DNA of 64,000 nucleotides from an uncultured Treponema sp. (GTDB taxonomy: Bacteria; Spirochaetota; Spirochaetia; Treponematales; Treponemataceae): contig CAMVDX010000004.1 in NCBI GenBank assembly GCA_947166355.1, positions 62,001 through 126,000 on the forward strand, written 5' to 3'. How positions within the stretch are numbered: position 1 is the first letter of the stretch; the number at the start of each line of letters is the position of its first letter. This document shows positions 43,001 to 51,074 of the stretch, in pieces. The notes below the pieces were generated by a model. It saw only the letters and a program-made list of their open reading frames with translations, did not search any database and had not been told where the DNA came from. A program made the translations under genes and the position numbers.

Positions 43001-44653
43001 TTACAAACTATGATTAATATCAACCAAACTTACATTGTCCAACGTATAAGAACTTGCTAGACAGTCAGCCAGTGCATTTGCTGTATCTAAAGCTGTAAGA
43101 CAATCAATATCACGTTCAACAGCAAGTCGTCTAAGTTTTACACTTTCTGCGACAGGATCACGTCCTTTTGCAGAAGTAGAAATTATATATACTACTTTTC
43201 CGCTTTCAAGCAGTGTCATTACATTATTATTATAATCTTCATGAACTTTTGCGATATGAGTAACAGGCATTCCACTTCGTTCAATTGTTATTGCGTTTCC
43301 TGTTGTTGCGTATAATTTAAATCCAAGATTATAAAATTTTCTCGCTAATGCAGGAAGCTCAGGTAAATCTGTTTGACGTACAGAAAATAGAACACCAAAA
43401 TTCTCGTCATGTTGAACTTGATTTTGCATCTCTTCTGACTGAGATTCCGAAACGAGTTCGGAATGATGGTTATTTGGCTTTATCATCTTCCAGCCAGCCG
43501 CACTCATTCCTTTGAATAAAGCTTCTTCCCGAGTAGATGCAATTCCAAGCACTTCTCCAGTACTTTTCATTTCAGGGCCAAGGTGAGTGTCAACATCCAT
43601 TAATTTTTCAAAACTAAAAACGGGAACTTTTACCGCGTAATATGATGGTTTTCGGTATAATCCGGTTCCGTATCCCATATCTTTAATTTTTTCGTTAAGC
43701 ATTGCACGTGTTGCAAGCTCAATCATAGGAACCTTACTTACTTTACTAAGATAAGGAACAGTACGGCTCGAACGAGGATTTGCTTCAATAATATATAGAT
43801 CATTTTCATAAATGAGATATTGAATATTTACAAGTCCTTTCGTTCCAAGTGCAAGTGCAAGATCAGTTGATTGTTTTACAATTTTTTCTTCGATATCTTT
43901 ATCAAAATTTCCTGGGTATACTGCAATTGAGTCACCCGAATGAATACCTGTACGTTCAATATGTTCCATAATTCCTGGAATTAAAACTGATTCACCATCA
44001 CAAATGCAGTCAACTTCAAGCTCACGGCCTTCCATGTATTTATCGATTAGAACAGGATTTTCAATTCCTCCACGAAGAATTATTTTCATATATTCTTTAA
44101 CATCAGCACTGTTTCGGGCAATAATCATATTCTGACCACCAAGTACATAACTTGGACGCATTAAAACCGGATAGCTGATTTTTTCGGCAGTTTCAAGAGC
44201 TTCAACTTCTGTAAAAACAGTTAGACCTCGAGGTCTTTTAATGCTAAGTTTATCGCACAACTGTTCAAATCTTTCACGGTCTTCTGCAAGGTCAATTGCA
44301 TCAGCACTTGTGCCAAGAATTCTTATTCCTTTGCTATCGAGAAATTTTGCAAGTTTAATTGCTGTTCCTCCTCCAAATGCAACTACAACTCCAAGAGGTT
44401 TTTCAACCTTTAATACATTCATCACATCATTTGGAGTCAGAGGTTCAAAATACAAACGGTCAGCCGTATCAAAATCTGTGGAAACAGTTTCGGGATTATT
44501 ATTTATAATCGCAACTTCATAGCCCAGTTTTTTTAAAGCATGCACGCATTGTACACTTGCATAATCAAACTCAATTCCCTGACCAATTCTGATTGGACCT
44601 GAGCCTAAAACAACAATCTTTTTGTTTGAAGCAGTATCTTCATCAATAGGCAT
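43001..44653 (-). CDS. carB: carbamoyl-phosphate synthase large subunit, C-terminal half
   Basis: About 550 residues, equal to the carbamoyl-phosphate synthetic domain plus the MGS-like allosteric domain of ordinary ~1070-residue CarB. Motifs: VVLGSGPIRIGQGIEFDYASVQC, YVLGGQNMIIA, LYIIEANPRSSRTVPYLSK, then LYATTGNAITIERSGMPV of the allosteric domain. The frame is open to 44722, but the cluster of three ATGs at 44653-44661 with CGGAG before it is the credible start; it overlaps the asnB stop by 11 bases. A polar insert (SELVSESQSEEMQNQVQHDE), from a dispersed palindrome, interrupts the linker to the allosteric domain. With the half at 46413 it should reconstitute the enzyme. Confidence 0.92.
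   Translation of the reverse strand: MPIDEDTASNKKIVVLGSGPIRIGQGIEFDYASVQCVHALKKLGYEVAIINNNPETVSTDFDTADRLYFEPLTPNDVMNVLKVEKPLGVVVAFGGGTAIKLAKFLDSKGIRILGTSADAIDLAEDRERFEQLCDKLSIKRPRGLTVFTEVEALETAEKISYPVLMRPSYVLGGQNMIIARNSADVKEYMKIILRGGIENPVLIDKYMEGRELEVDCICDGESVLIPGIMEHIERTGIHSGDSIAVYPGNFDKDIEEKIVKQSTDLALALGTKGLVNIQYLIYENDLYIIEANPRSSRTVPYLSKVSKVPMIELATRAMLNEKIKDMGYGTGLYRKPSYYAVKVPVFSFEKLMDVDTHLGPEMKSTGEVLGIASTREEALFKGMSAAGWKMIKPNNHHSELVSESQSEEMQNQVQHDENFGVLFSVRQTDLPELPALARKFYNLGFKLYATTGNAITIERSGMPVTHIAKVHEDYNNNVMTLLESGKVVYIISTSAKGRDPVAESVKLRRLAVERDIDCLTALDTANALADCLASSYTLDNVSLVDINHSL
43401..43470. repeat. dispersed palindromic repeat inserted in frame in carB
   Basis: ATGTTGAACTTGATTTTGCAT and ATTCCGAAACGAGTTCGGAAT match the intergenic repeat pairs at 20608, 21385 and 51001. 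Here they are translated (HHSELVSESQ...) without breaking the frame. Confidence 0.8.
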
Positions 44654-46397
44654 CATCATGAACTCCGGCAATTGCTCTTCCACTCGGCTCATCCATGTTT
44701 TTCCAGGCAGCATCCCATTCAAGCGCTTTTGCTGTTGAACAGGCTACACCGGCTTCATGAGGTACTGCTTTTGCTGCACTGTCACTTGGGAAGAGGCGAC
44801 TGTATATTTCGCGGTAATAGTATTCCTCTTTTGTTTTTGGAGGATTAACAGGGAAGCGGCTTTCTCTTCTTGCAAATTCTGCATCACTTACTTTTTCTTC
44901 TGTAATCTTTTTAAGAGTATCAATCCAGTTATAACCAACACCGTCAGAGAACTGTTCTTTCTGTCTCCATGCAATATCTTCTGGCAGCAGATCTTCAAAG
45001 GCTTTTCTCAAAATCCATTTTTCAATGCGCTGTTTCCCATCAGAAAGCCGAATGCTCATTTTATCTGATGGATTAAGTCCCATTGCGATATCAATAAAAT
45101 CTTTATCAAGGAAAGGAACACGACCTTCTACACCCCATGCCATTAAAGACTTATTTGCACGAAGACAATCATAAAGATGAAGCTTACTCATTTTTCTTAC
45201 AAGCTCTTCATGAAATTCCTGCGCATCTGGTGCTTTATGGAAATAAAGATAACCACCAAACAGTTCATCACTTCCTTCGCCGCTTAAAACCATTTTTATT
45301 CCCATAGATTTTATAACTCTTGCAAGAAGATACATCGGAGTAGAAGCGCGTACAGTTGTTATATCATAAGTTTCTATATGATAAATTACGTCTGGAAGAG
45401 CATCGAGAGCTTCCTGAATTGTAAAATGAACTTCGTGATGAACGGTACCGATATAATCGGCAGCTTTTTTAGCTGCAACAAGGTCTGGAGAACCTTCTAG
45501 TCCTACTGCAAAAGAATGGAGCTGAGGCCACCATGCAGATTCCTTACTGTCTGTTTCAATACGCTTTTTACTATATTTTTGAGTAACAGCTGCAATTATC
45601 GAAGAATCAAGACCACCGCTAAGTAATACACCATAAGGCACATCACTCATAAGCTGGGCTTTTACTGCACTTTCAAGTCCATTTCTAACTTTTTCAATAA
45701 CACTAGGATTGATTATTTCACCTTTTTCATTTGTAGCACGGGGAGCAGCTTTCACAGAAGTATAATCTTCCCATTCGCGTTTATACCATCGGGTAATTTT
45801 TTTATCACGACTCCATAAATAACTTCCGTTTGGAAATTCTTCAAGAGTAACACATTCACCTTCAAGTGCCTTTAATTCACTTGCGACATAATAGCGGTCT
45901 TCTTTATCCCAGCCTTGATATAATGGAATAACTCCAATTTCATCACGGGCAATAAGATATGTATCATTTTCGCTATCATAAAGTGCAAACGCAAAAATAC
46001 CGGAAAGTTCTTCTATCATTTTTGTAAAGTCACCAGATTCACGGTATTTTTTATAAAGTGGGATAATAACTTCGCAATCGCTTCCTGTGCGGAACTTGTA
46101 AGTTTCTGCTAACTTTGCGCGTATTTCTTTATGATTATAAATTTCACCATTTGCAGCAAGAATGATTTTTTCATCATCACTAACTAACGGTTGTTTGCCT
46201 GATAAAGGGTCTACAATCGAAAGACGTTCATGACTTAGAATTGCATTATTTCCTGTGTAAACTCCGCTCCAATCCGGACCTCTATGTCGAATTCTTTTAC
46301 TCATTTCCAAAACCTGTGCACGAAGTTCTTCTTTTAAGCCTTCTGCAATCGGCTGACTTCCACTGTTTAAATCAAAAGCTCCTACAAATCCACACAT
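44643..46397 (-). CDS. asnB: asparagine synthase (glutamine-hydrolysing)
   Basis: 584 residues. Catalytic Cys 2 in MCGFVGAF, then RHRGPDWSGV, LSHERLSIVDPLSGKQPL and NGEIYNHKEIR of the glutaminase; the synthetase domain has the P-loop PYGVLLSGGLDSSIIAAV and LSGEGSDELFGGYLYF. It makes asparagine from aspartate with glutamine and ATP. It is inserted between the two halves of carB, overlapping the start of the second half and 15 bases after the first, so all three are translated from one message. Confidence 0.95.
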   Translation of the reverse strand: MCGFVGAFDLNSGSQPIAEGLKEELRAQVLEMSKRIRHRGPDWSGVYTGNNAILSHERLSIVDPLSGKQPLVSDDEKIILAANGEIYNHKEIRAKLAETYKFRTGSDCEVIIPLYKKYRESGDFTKMIEELSGIFAFALYDSENDTYLIARDEIGVIPLYQGWDKEDRYYVASELKALEGECVTLEEFPNGSYLWSRDKKITRWYKREWEDYTSVKAAPRATNEKGEIINPSVIEKVRNGLESAVKAQLMSDVPYGVLLSGGLDSSIIAAVTQKYSKKRIETDSKESAWWPQLHSFAVGLEGSPDLVAAKKAADYIGTVHHEVHFTIQEALDALPDVIYHIETYDITTVRASTPMYLLARVIKSMGIKMVLSGEGSDELFGGYLYFHKAPDAQEFHEELVRKMSKLHLYDCLRANKSLMAWGVEGRVPFLDKDFIDIAMGLNPSDKMSIRLSDGKQRIEKWILRKAFEDLLPEDIAWRQKEQFSDGVGYNWIDTLKKITEEKVSDAEFARRESRFPVNPPKTKEEYYYREIYSRLFPSDSAAKAVPHEAGVACSTAKALEWDAAWKNMDEPSGRAIAGVHDDAY

Positions 46398-46412
46398 TTC
46401 TCATATCCTCCT

Positions 46413-47987
46413 TTATCTCTTTTCATTTATAAAATATTCAGCTTCATTTAAGCCGCTTGCTGTAGAATAAAAATATGGAGTTTCTGCTTCAAACTCTCCG
46501 GCGCAGGTATCAACCATTTTGAACGAACGCGGAGGGTAGAGCAGAGAATCTGATAATTGTTTCTGATGCTCTTTTTCCATATTTACAATATTCATTAATT
46601 TCCACAAAAACCATTCATCAATTTTTGTAATATTATGAATTTCTTCAACGGACATTAATCCTCTTTTTAATGCCTGATAAATTGCAAAAATTCTTTGATC
46701 GGTGCATTGGCTGACTCTCTCACGGATTTTAGAATCAGACTCTTTTTCAAAGGCAGGGAGATTTAAATCTTTTACACCGATTTCTGCACCACGGGCTGCT
46801 TTTAAAATTGCTTCTTCAAAATTCTGACCTATTGCCATAACTTCGCCTGTCGCCTTCATCTGAGTTCCAAGATTTCGTGCAGCATATACAAATTTATCAA
46901 ATGGAAATTTCGGCATTTTTACAACTACATAATCAAGTACAGGTTCAAAGCACGCTTTAGTTTTCTTAGTTACAAAGTTTGGAATTTCGTCCAGGGTAAA
47001 ACCTACTGCAATAAGCGCAGCTACTTTTGCAATCGGATATCCTGTTGCTTTACTTGCCAGGGCTGACGAGCGTGATACTCGGGGATTTACCTCAATCACC
47101 GCATATTCAAAACTATCCGGATTCAGGGCAAACTGACAGTTACAGCCGCCTTCTATTTCAAGGGCGGAAATTATGTTGAGGGCTGCAGAGCGCAGCATCT
47201 GATATTCTTTATCTGCAAGGGTAACTGTTGGTGCAATTACAATTGAATCTCCGGTATGAACTCCAACCGGGTCAAAGTTTTCCATTGAACATACTGTAAT
47301 AACGTTTCCTGTGCTGTCACGTATTACTTCAAATTCGATTTCTTTCCAGCCGCTAATACATTTTTCTACAAGTATCTGGTGAATAGGCGAGCGGTGAAGT
47401 CCGTTATGTGCAATCTCATCAAGTTCGCGTTCATTTTTTACAATTCCGCCTCCTGTACCGCCGAGTGTAAATGCGGGACGAATAATTGCAGGAAAACCTA
47501 TTTCATTGTGAACAAAATCTGCGGCGTCTTCGTAAGTTGTAACTACCTTTGATGGAATACAAGGTTCGCCGATTGCTTCCATTGTGTCTTTGAACATTTG
47601 CCTGTCTTCAGCTTTATCAATTGTTGCAGGACGGGCACCCAAAAGCTGAACATTATGGCTCGCAAGAAAGCCGGATTTTGCCAGTTCCATACTAAGTGTA
47701 AGACCAGTCTGACCGCCCAAAGTTGAAAGCAGGCTGTCTGGTTTTTCTTTTTCGATTATTCTTTCGAGAGTTCTCAGAGTAAGCGGTTCAAGGTAGATTT
47801 CATCTGCCATATAATGGTCTGTCATCAAAGTTGCCGGATTTGAGTTTACAAGACAAACTTCAAGTCCAAGAGACTTAAGTGCCTTGCAGGCCTGGTTTCC
47901 GGCATAGTCAAATTCTGCCGCCTGCCCGATTATAATTGGACCAGAACCGATTACCATTACTTTGTGGATTTTACTATTTAATGGCAT
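46413..47987 (-). CDS. carB: carbamoyl-phosphate synthase large subunit, N-terminal half
   Basis: 524 residues covering the carboxyphosphate domain ([69 protein letters not shown]) and a shortened oligomerisation domain. The end reads [21 protein letters not shown], which in one-piece CarB lies ~20-30 residues before the second ATP-grasp domain, so the break falls exactly in the linker. The helical segment between [10 protein letters not shown] and [12 protein letters not shown] looks ~35 residues shorter than in E. coli. Split carB genes are known in Aquifex and Methanocaldococcus. First gene of the operon; AAGGAGT precedes the ATG. Confidence 0.93.
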   Translation of the reverse strand: MPLNSKIHKVMVIGSGPIIIGQAAEFDYAGNQACKALKSLGLEVCLVNSNPATLMTDHYMADEIYLEPLTLRTLERIIEKEKPDSLLSTLGGQTGLTLSMELAKSGFLASHNVQLLGARPATIDKAEDRQMFKDTMEAIGEPCIPSKVVTTYEDAADFVHNEIGFPAIIRPAFTLGGTGGGIVKNERELDEIAHNGLHRSPIHQILVEKCISGWKEIEFEVIRDSTGNVITVCSMENFDPVGVHTGDSIVIAPTVTLADKEYQMLRSAALNIISALEIEGGCNCQFALNPDSFEYAVIEVNPRVSRSSALASKATGYPIAKVAALIAVGFTLDEIPNFVTKKTKACFEPVLDYVVVKMPKFPFDKFVYAARNLGTQMKATGEVMAIGQNFEEAILKAARGAEIGVKDLNLPAFEKESDSKIRERVSQCTDQRIFAIYQALKRGLMSVEEIHNITKIDEWFLWKLMNIVNMEKEHQKQLSDSLLYPPRSFKMVDTCAGEFEAETPYFYSTASGLNEAEYFINEKR

Positions 47988-48025
47988 GAAAGTTTTACAC
48001 TCCTTGAAAAACTACACAGTTAAAT

Positions 48026-48060
48026 AAAAAGGCGACACCATCCCTAAAGATAGTGTCGCC
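48026..48060 (-). terminator. leader terminator of the carB operon
   Basis: Minus-strand GGCGACACTA pairs with TGGTGTCGCC (one wobble), then TTTTT. It lies ~40 bases before the carB(N) start, so it must be bypassed for operon expression. Confidence 0.85.
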
Positions 48061-48066
48061 TTTGAC
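48055..48066 (-). promoter_or_regulatory. ANTAR-type hairpin, carB leader (short stem)
   Basis: Minus strand GTC-AAAGGC-GAC: a hexaloop with A1 and G4 on a 3-base stem. The 3' arm GAC lies in the 5' arm of the terminator. The stem is shorter than in the other leaders, but the loop is identical to that of carA. Confidence 0.5.
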
Positions 48067-48073
48067 TTCTTCT

Positions 48074-48102
48074 AATATATCGTAAATCATTATTTATGTG
48101 AA
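48074..48102 (-). promoter_or_regulatory. sigma-70 promoter of the carB-asnB-carB-pyrG-glnA-ANTAR operon
   Basis: Minus strand TTCACA (48102-48097), 17-base spacer, TATATT (48079-48074). The RNA would start ~7 bases later, immediately before the hairpin. From 48103 to 48382 I see no gene: short frames only, and nothing recognisable. Confidence 0.7.
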
Positions 48103-48382
48103 GTAGTTACGGAATGTAAAAGACCTTGATTTATCGAATATTGATCGAATCAGAGTTAAAATGGACTCCTCGAGTGTTCCGCTTGATATCTTTATTTTGC
48201 AGGATGGTTTTTATATGGGAATAAAAAGAATATCTTCAAAACCATAAACTACAGTATGAATGCTGATGGTATTAAGAAAATTTACAAAAAAACTACTGAT
48301 TAATGGTGGAGAAAGTAATCTTCAAAGACCTGGAGACGCAGCTTATGAATTAAAACCCGGTGAGGGGGCGATAAATAAATTT

Positions 48383-49699
48383 TTAAGCCTTTGCGTTTTT
48401 TATATTTTCAATAAACCTGTCGAACAAAAAGTTTGTATCGTGAGGGCCGCCACAGGCTTCCGGGTGGAACTGCACGCTGAATGCCGGAATATCTGTGTAG
48501 GTGATACCTTCTACTGTTCCGTCGTTTACGTTGAAAAAAGACATTTTTGCGTAAGGTGGTAGTGAAGTATTTTCTACTGCGTAGCCATGATTTTGACTTG
48601 TAATGTAAACGCGGCCGGTTTCTGTATCTTTGCATGGATGGTTTCCGCCGCGATGGCCATATTTAAGTTTGCTTGTTTTACAGCCGCGGGCAAGGGCTAA
48701 CATCTGGTGACCAAGACAGATTCCAAAGATTGGGATAGGACGAGTAATTACGGTGGTTGAGCTGCCCCCGGTGGTTGAGCTTGTCGAAACCACCTGCTTG
48801 TTGTATTCACACAATTTTTTTATTTCTTCGATAACCTCTGTGTTTTCCGCAGGATCGCCAGGTCCGTTACTAAGCATAATTCCGTCCGGTTGCATTTTGA
48901 TTACTTCTTCTGCAGTTGTATTATATGGAATAACGGTAACCTTGCAGCCGCGTTTTTCGAGCTCGCGTTGAATGTTGAGCTTTGCGCCAAAGTCAAAGAG
49001 AATGATGTGATGTGCGGGGGCGTTGCGGGGGTGGCGCAGGTATGAAATCTCCGTCTGCGAATTACATGAGTGCACCTGCGCCTGAAGTTTTGCTTCGCAA
49101 AACTTCGTAGGCTTTGTAGTGGAATTATTACCCCCGCTAGAGAGGGTAGCGTAAGCCACCGCAGGCGAAGCCGAGGAGGCTGGAGCGCAGGGAGAGGCTT
49201 CTCCCTCCTTCATATTTACCAGCTTTACGGCATCGGTGATTTTGTAGTCTTTGATTTTTGCCAGTAGCTCTTGTGAGCGAAGGTTTTCTGCGTTTTTGCC
49301 GCTGACAATCATTCCGTTCATAACGCCTGATTCACGTAAGCGCTTTGTGAGTGCACGGGTGTCTATGCCGCAAATGCCGATAATCCCCTGTGATTTTAGA
49401 AAGTCGTTTAGCTGGCCTGAGCAACGGAAGTTTGAAGGCTGGTCACAGAGTTCGCGGACGATGTATCCGCGTACCCAGGATTTTTTGCTTTCGTAGTCCA
49501 CCGGAATATCACCATAGTTACCGATTAGTGGAAAGGTTTGTGTAACTATCTGGCCATAATAGCTTGGGTCGGTGAGGGTTTCGAGGTAGCCGGTCATGCC
49601 TGTTGTAAAAACTGTTTCGCCGATTGTAGAGCCTGTTGCGCCAATTGATTTTCCTTCGAATATTGTACCGTCTGCCAGAATAAGATATGCAGTTTGCAT
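48383..49699 (-). CDS. carA: carbamoyl-phosphate synthase small subunit
   Basis: 438 residues against the usual ~360-380. The N-terminus AYLILADGTIFEGKSIGATGSTIGETVFTTGMTGY is canonical, and the glutaminase has SNGPGDPAENTEVIEEIK, IFGICLGHQMLALA (nucleophile Cys) and VQFHPEACGGPHDT. The excess length comes from two in-frame inserts: ~60 residues of low-complexity sequence between the N-terminal domain and HHIILFDFGAK (49012-49205), and ~12 Ser/Thr residues before PIPIFGICLG (48751-48797). Both come from repeat-like DNA and sit in loops. It supplies ammonia to the split CarB. It has its own leader and is not in the carB operon. Confidence 0.93.
   Translation of the reverse strand: MQTAYLILADGTIFEGKSIGATGSTIGETVFTTGMTGYLETLTDPSYYGQIVTQTFPLIGNYGDIPVDYESKKSWVRGYIVRELCDQPSNFRCSGQLNDFLKSQGIIGICGIDTRALTKRLRESGVMNGMIVSGKNAENLRSQELLAKIKDYKITDAVKLVNMKEGEASPCAPASSASPAVAYATLSSGGNNSTTKPTKFCEAKLQAQVHSCNSQTEISYLRHPRNAPAHHIILFDFGAKLNIQRELEKRGCKVTVIPYNTTAEEVIKMQPDGIMLSNGPGDPAENTEVIEEIKKLCEYNKQVVSTSSTTGGSSTTVITRPIPIFGICLGHQMLALARGCKTSKLKYGHRGGNHPCKDTETGRVYITSQNHGYAVENTSLPPYAKMSFFNVNDGTVEGITYTDIPAFSVQFHPEACGGPHDTNFLFDRFIENIKNAKA
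48751..48797. repeat. GGTGGTTGAGCTTGTCGAAACC repeat inside carA
   Basis: A one-and-a-half copy of a hairpin-forming unit (GGTGGTTGAGC twice, then GAAACCACC). It is translated as a Ser/Thr-rich loop without a frameshift. Confidence 0.7.
49012..49205. repeat. GC-rich repeat-derived insert inside carA
   Basis: About 190 bases, far richer in GC than the flanks, with internal inverted pieces such as GAAGTTTTGC-TTC-GCAAAACTTC near 49082-49104. It encodes a low-complexity Ala/Ser/Thr linker absent from ordinary CarA. Confidence 0.65.
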
Positions 49700-49755
49700 T
49701 TAATAACTTCCTATATAAGTTATGCTGACGCAGCTATAGTGCTGTCAGTATGAAC

Positions 49756-49812
49756 AAAAAAAAGACGCTCATTCCATCTGGGGACAATAATTCCTCAAAT
49801 CAAATGAACGCC
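49756..49812 (-). terminator. leader terminator of carA
   Basis: Minus-strand GGCGTTCATT pairs with AATGAGCGTC (two wobbles), followed by at least eight T. It lies ~60 bases before the carA start. Confidence 0.8.
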
Positions 49813-49819
49813 TTTGTTC
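49806..49819 (-). promoter_or_regulatory. ANTAR-type antiterminator hairpin, carA leader
   Basis: Minus strand GAAC-AAAGGC-GTTC. The stem extends past an A-A mismatch by three more A-T pairs. The hexaloop has A1 and G4. GTTC is shared with the terminator 5' arm. Confidence 0.7.
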
Positions 49820-49825
49820 TTTTAA

Positions 49826-49854
49826 GTTATACAGCGTATGAAAAATATCGTCAA
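49826..49854 (-). promoter_or_regulatory. sigma-70 promoter of carA
   Basis: Minus strand TTGACG (49854-49849), 17-base spacer, TATAAC (49831-49826). It is divergent from, and 31 bases away from, the dapF promoter. Confidence 0.8.
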
Positions 49855-49885
49855 TAGTTATTAGTAGTATTTATTAGAACTACTA

Positions 49886-49914
49886 TTGACATTTAACAAT
49901 AATAAAGTTAAAAC
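49886..49914 (+). promoter_or_regulatory. sigma-70 promoter of dapF
   Basis: TTGACA at 49886-49891; the -10 is weaker (TAAAAC, 49909-49914, 17-base spacer). RNA would begin at about 49920, at the hairpin. Confidence 0.6.
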
Positions 49915-49920
49915 AAACTA

Positions 49921-49936
49921 ACGGCAAAGAGGTCGT
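49921..49936 (+). promoter_or_regulatory. ANTAR-type antiterminator hairpin, dapF leader
   Basis: ACGGC-AAAGAG-GTCGT: five base pairs including one G-U, hexaloop AAAGAG as in gltB. The 3' arm is shared with the terminator. Confidence 0.7.
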
Positions 49937-49982
49937 AGATATAAATCTCCTCAAGGGATTTATGTCTACGACCTCTTTTTTT
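49929..49982 (+). terminator. leader terminator of dapF
   Basis: GAGGTCGTAGA (49929-49939) pairs perfectly with TCTACGACCTC (49965-49975), with inner ATAAATC/GATTTAT, then seven T. Confidence 0.88.
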
Positions 49983-49983
49983 A

Positions 49984-50014
49984 TTGCAGATTGATAATTG
50001 TTATCAATCTGCAA
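49984..50014. promoter_or_regulatory. perfect 14-base palindrome, Fur-box-like, in the dapF leader
   Basis: TTGCAGATTGATAA-TTG-TTATCAATCTGCAA. The core TGATAAT-T-GTTATCA differs by one base from the 7-1-7 Fur consensus TGATAATNATTATCA. It may be a metal-regulator site or simply an RNA hairpin; it lies downstream of the terminator, which is unusual for an operator. Confidence 0.45.
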
Positions 50015-50075
50015 AACGGCTGAGTCAAGGCTTTAAGCGAAGCGTGTCTTGACCAGACGTATTTGGAGGCATTAA

Positions 50076-50990
50076 TTGAAGTTTACAAAAATGCATGGCT
50101 GTGGAAATGATTACATTTATTTTGACTGTACTAAGGAAAATTTTCCAGGAGGCGCAGAAGGTGAACGACAGGCAGCAATAAAGCTTTCTGACCGTCATTT
50201 TGGAATTGGTGGAGATGGAATCATCCTGATTAAAAAAAGTAGTAGGGCTGATTTTGAAATGGTCATGTACAATGCAGATGGAAGCCGGAGTCAAATGTGT
50301 GGTAATGGTGTCCGCTGTGTGGGTAAGCTTGTATATGATGCAGACTACACTAAAGGGCGTGAATTTACAGTAGAGTCAATGGGAGCTGTTAAGGTTTTGA
50401 CTGTAATTGAAGGAGAGCGGGGGGACAAAATCACTAAACTTTCTGTAGATATGGGAAAGCCGATTCTGGAAGCAAAAAAGATTCCGGTTAATACAGAATT
50501 ATTTAATTCTTCTATAAAGACGTTGGTTAAGCCGGTCGAAACCATCGCAGATTCTTATGTAATTCAGCATCCGCTGATAATTAATGGTGTTGAATATAAA
50601 ACTACCTGTGTTTCAATGGGAAACCCTCATGCAGTTGTTTTTATAGATAAAAAGCCGGCTGATTTTCCTGTATGCGAGATAGGACCGTTTTTTGAAAATA
50701 ATGGATTCTTTCCGGAACGTACAAACACAGAGTTTGCATACGTAGAAGACCGCCGCACAATCTGGATGCGGGTTTGGGAGCGTGGAACCGGAGAAACTCT
50801 TGCCTGCGGTACAGGAACTTGTGCAACAGTTGTTGCTGCAATTCTAAACGACTTTGTTGATGCGGGGGAGAAAATCACCGTGCACCTGCTGGGCGGGGAT
50901 CTGGAGATTGTTTGGAGTGGCCGTAAAGAAGACAGCGTCTTTATGACCGGTCCGGCTGAGACGGTGTTCACTGGAAATGTCGAATTATAA
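50076..50990 (+). CDS. dapF: diaminopimelate epimerase
   Basis: 304 residues. The two catalytic cysteines are in SQMCGNGVRC and TLACGTGTCATVVA; KMHGCGNDYIYFD at the N-terminus is diagnostic. It converts LL- to meso-diaminopimelate for lysine and peptidoglycan. The start codon is TTG, supported by GGAGG 6 bases upstream and by alignment of the first motif. It lies upstream of dapL with an 84-base gap containing a palindromic repeat. Expression is gated by a terminator leader. Confidence 0.95.
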   Translation: MKFTKMHGCGNDYIYFDCTKENFPGGAEGERQAAIKLSDRHFGIGGDGIILIKKSSRADFEMVMYNADGSRSQMCGNGVRCVGKLVYDADYTKGREFTVESMGAVKVLTVIEGERGDKITKLSVDMGKPILEAKKIPVNTELFNSSIKTLVKPVETIADSYVIQHPLIINGVEYKTTCVSMGNPHAVVFIDKKPADFPVCEIGPFFENNGFFPERTNTEFAYVEDRRTIWMRVWERGTGETLACGTGTCATVVAAILNDFVDAGEKITVHLLGGDLEIVWSGRKEDSVFMTGPAETVFTGNVEL

Positions 50991-51000
50991 AAAATTAACT

Positions 51001-51056
51001 TCATGCTGAACTAGTTTCAGCATTTAAAAATAAATCCCGAAACTAGTTCGGAATAA
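51001..51056. repeat. dispersed palindromic repeat between dapF and dapL
   Basis: ATGCTGAACTAGTTTCAGCAT and CCGAAACTAGTTCGG, the same two-palindrome arrangement as at 20608 and 21385, with the central bases changed on both sides so that pairing is kept. Confidence 0.8.
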
Positions 51057-51074
51057 CTTAAATCTGGAGGAAAC

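Noticed and set aside
44654-44722. Upstream start of the carB C-terminal half at 44722
   Set aside because: It would overlap asnB by 80 bases and add residues unlike CarB; the ATG cluster at 44653-44661 with CGGAG is better placed.
43001-47987. Split carB as a sequencing frameshift or pseudogene
   Set aside because: The halves are separated by a complete asnB gene, break at the domain linker, keep all motifs, and each has a start signal.
48103-48382. Plus-strand gene remnant between carB and carA (short frames such as the one from 48260)
   Set aside because: The frames are short, interrupted, overlap the carA 3' end in antisense and show no recognisable protein family.
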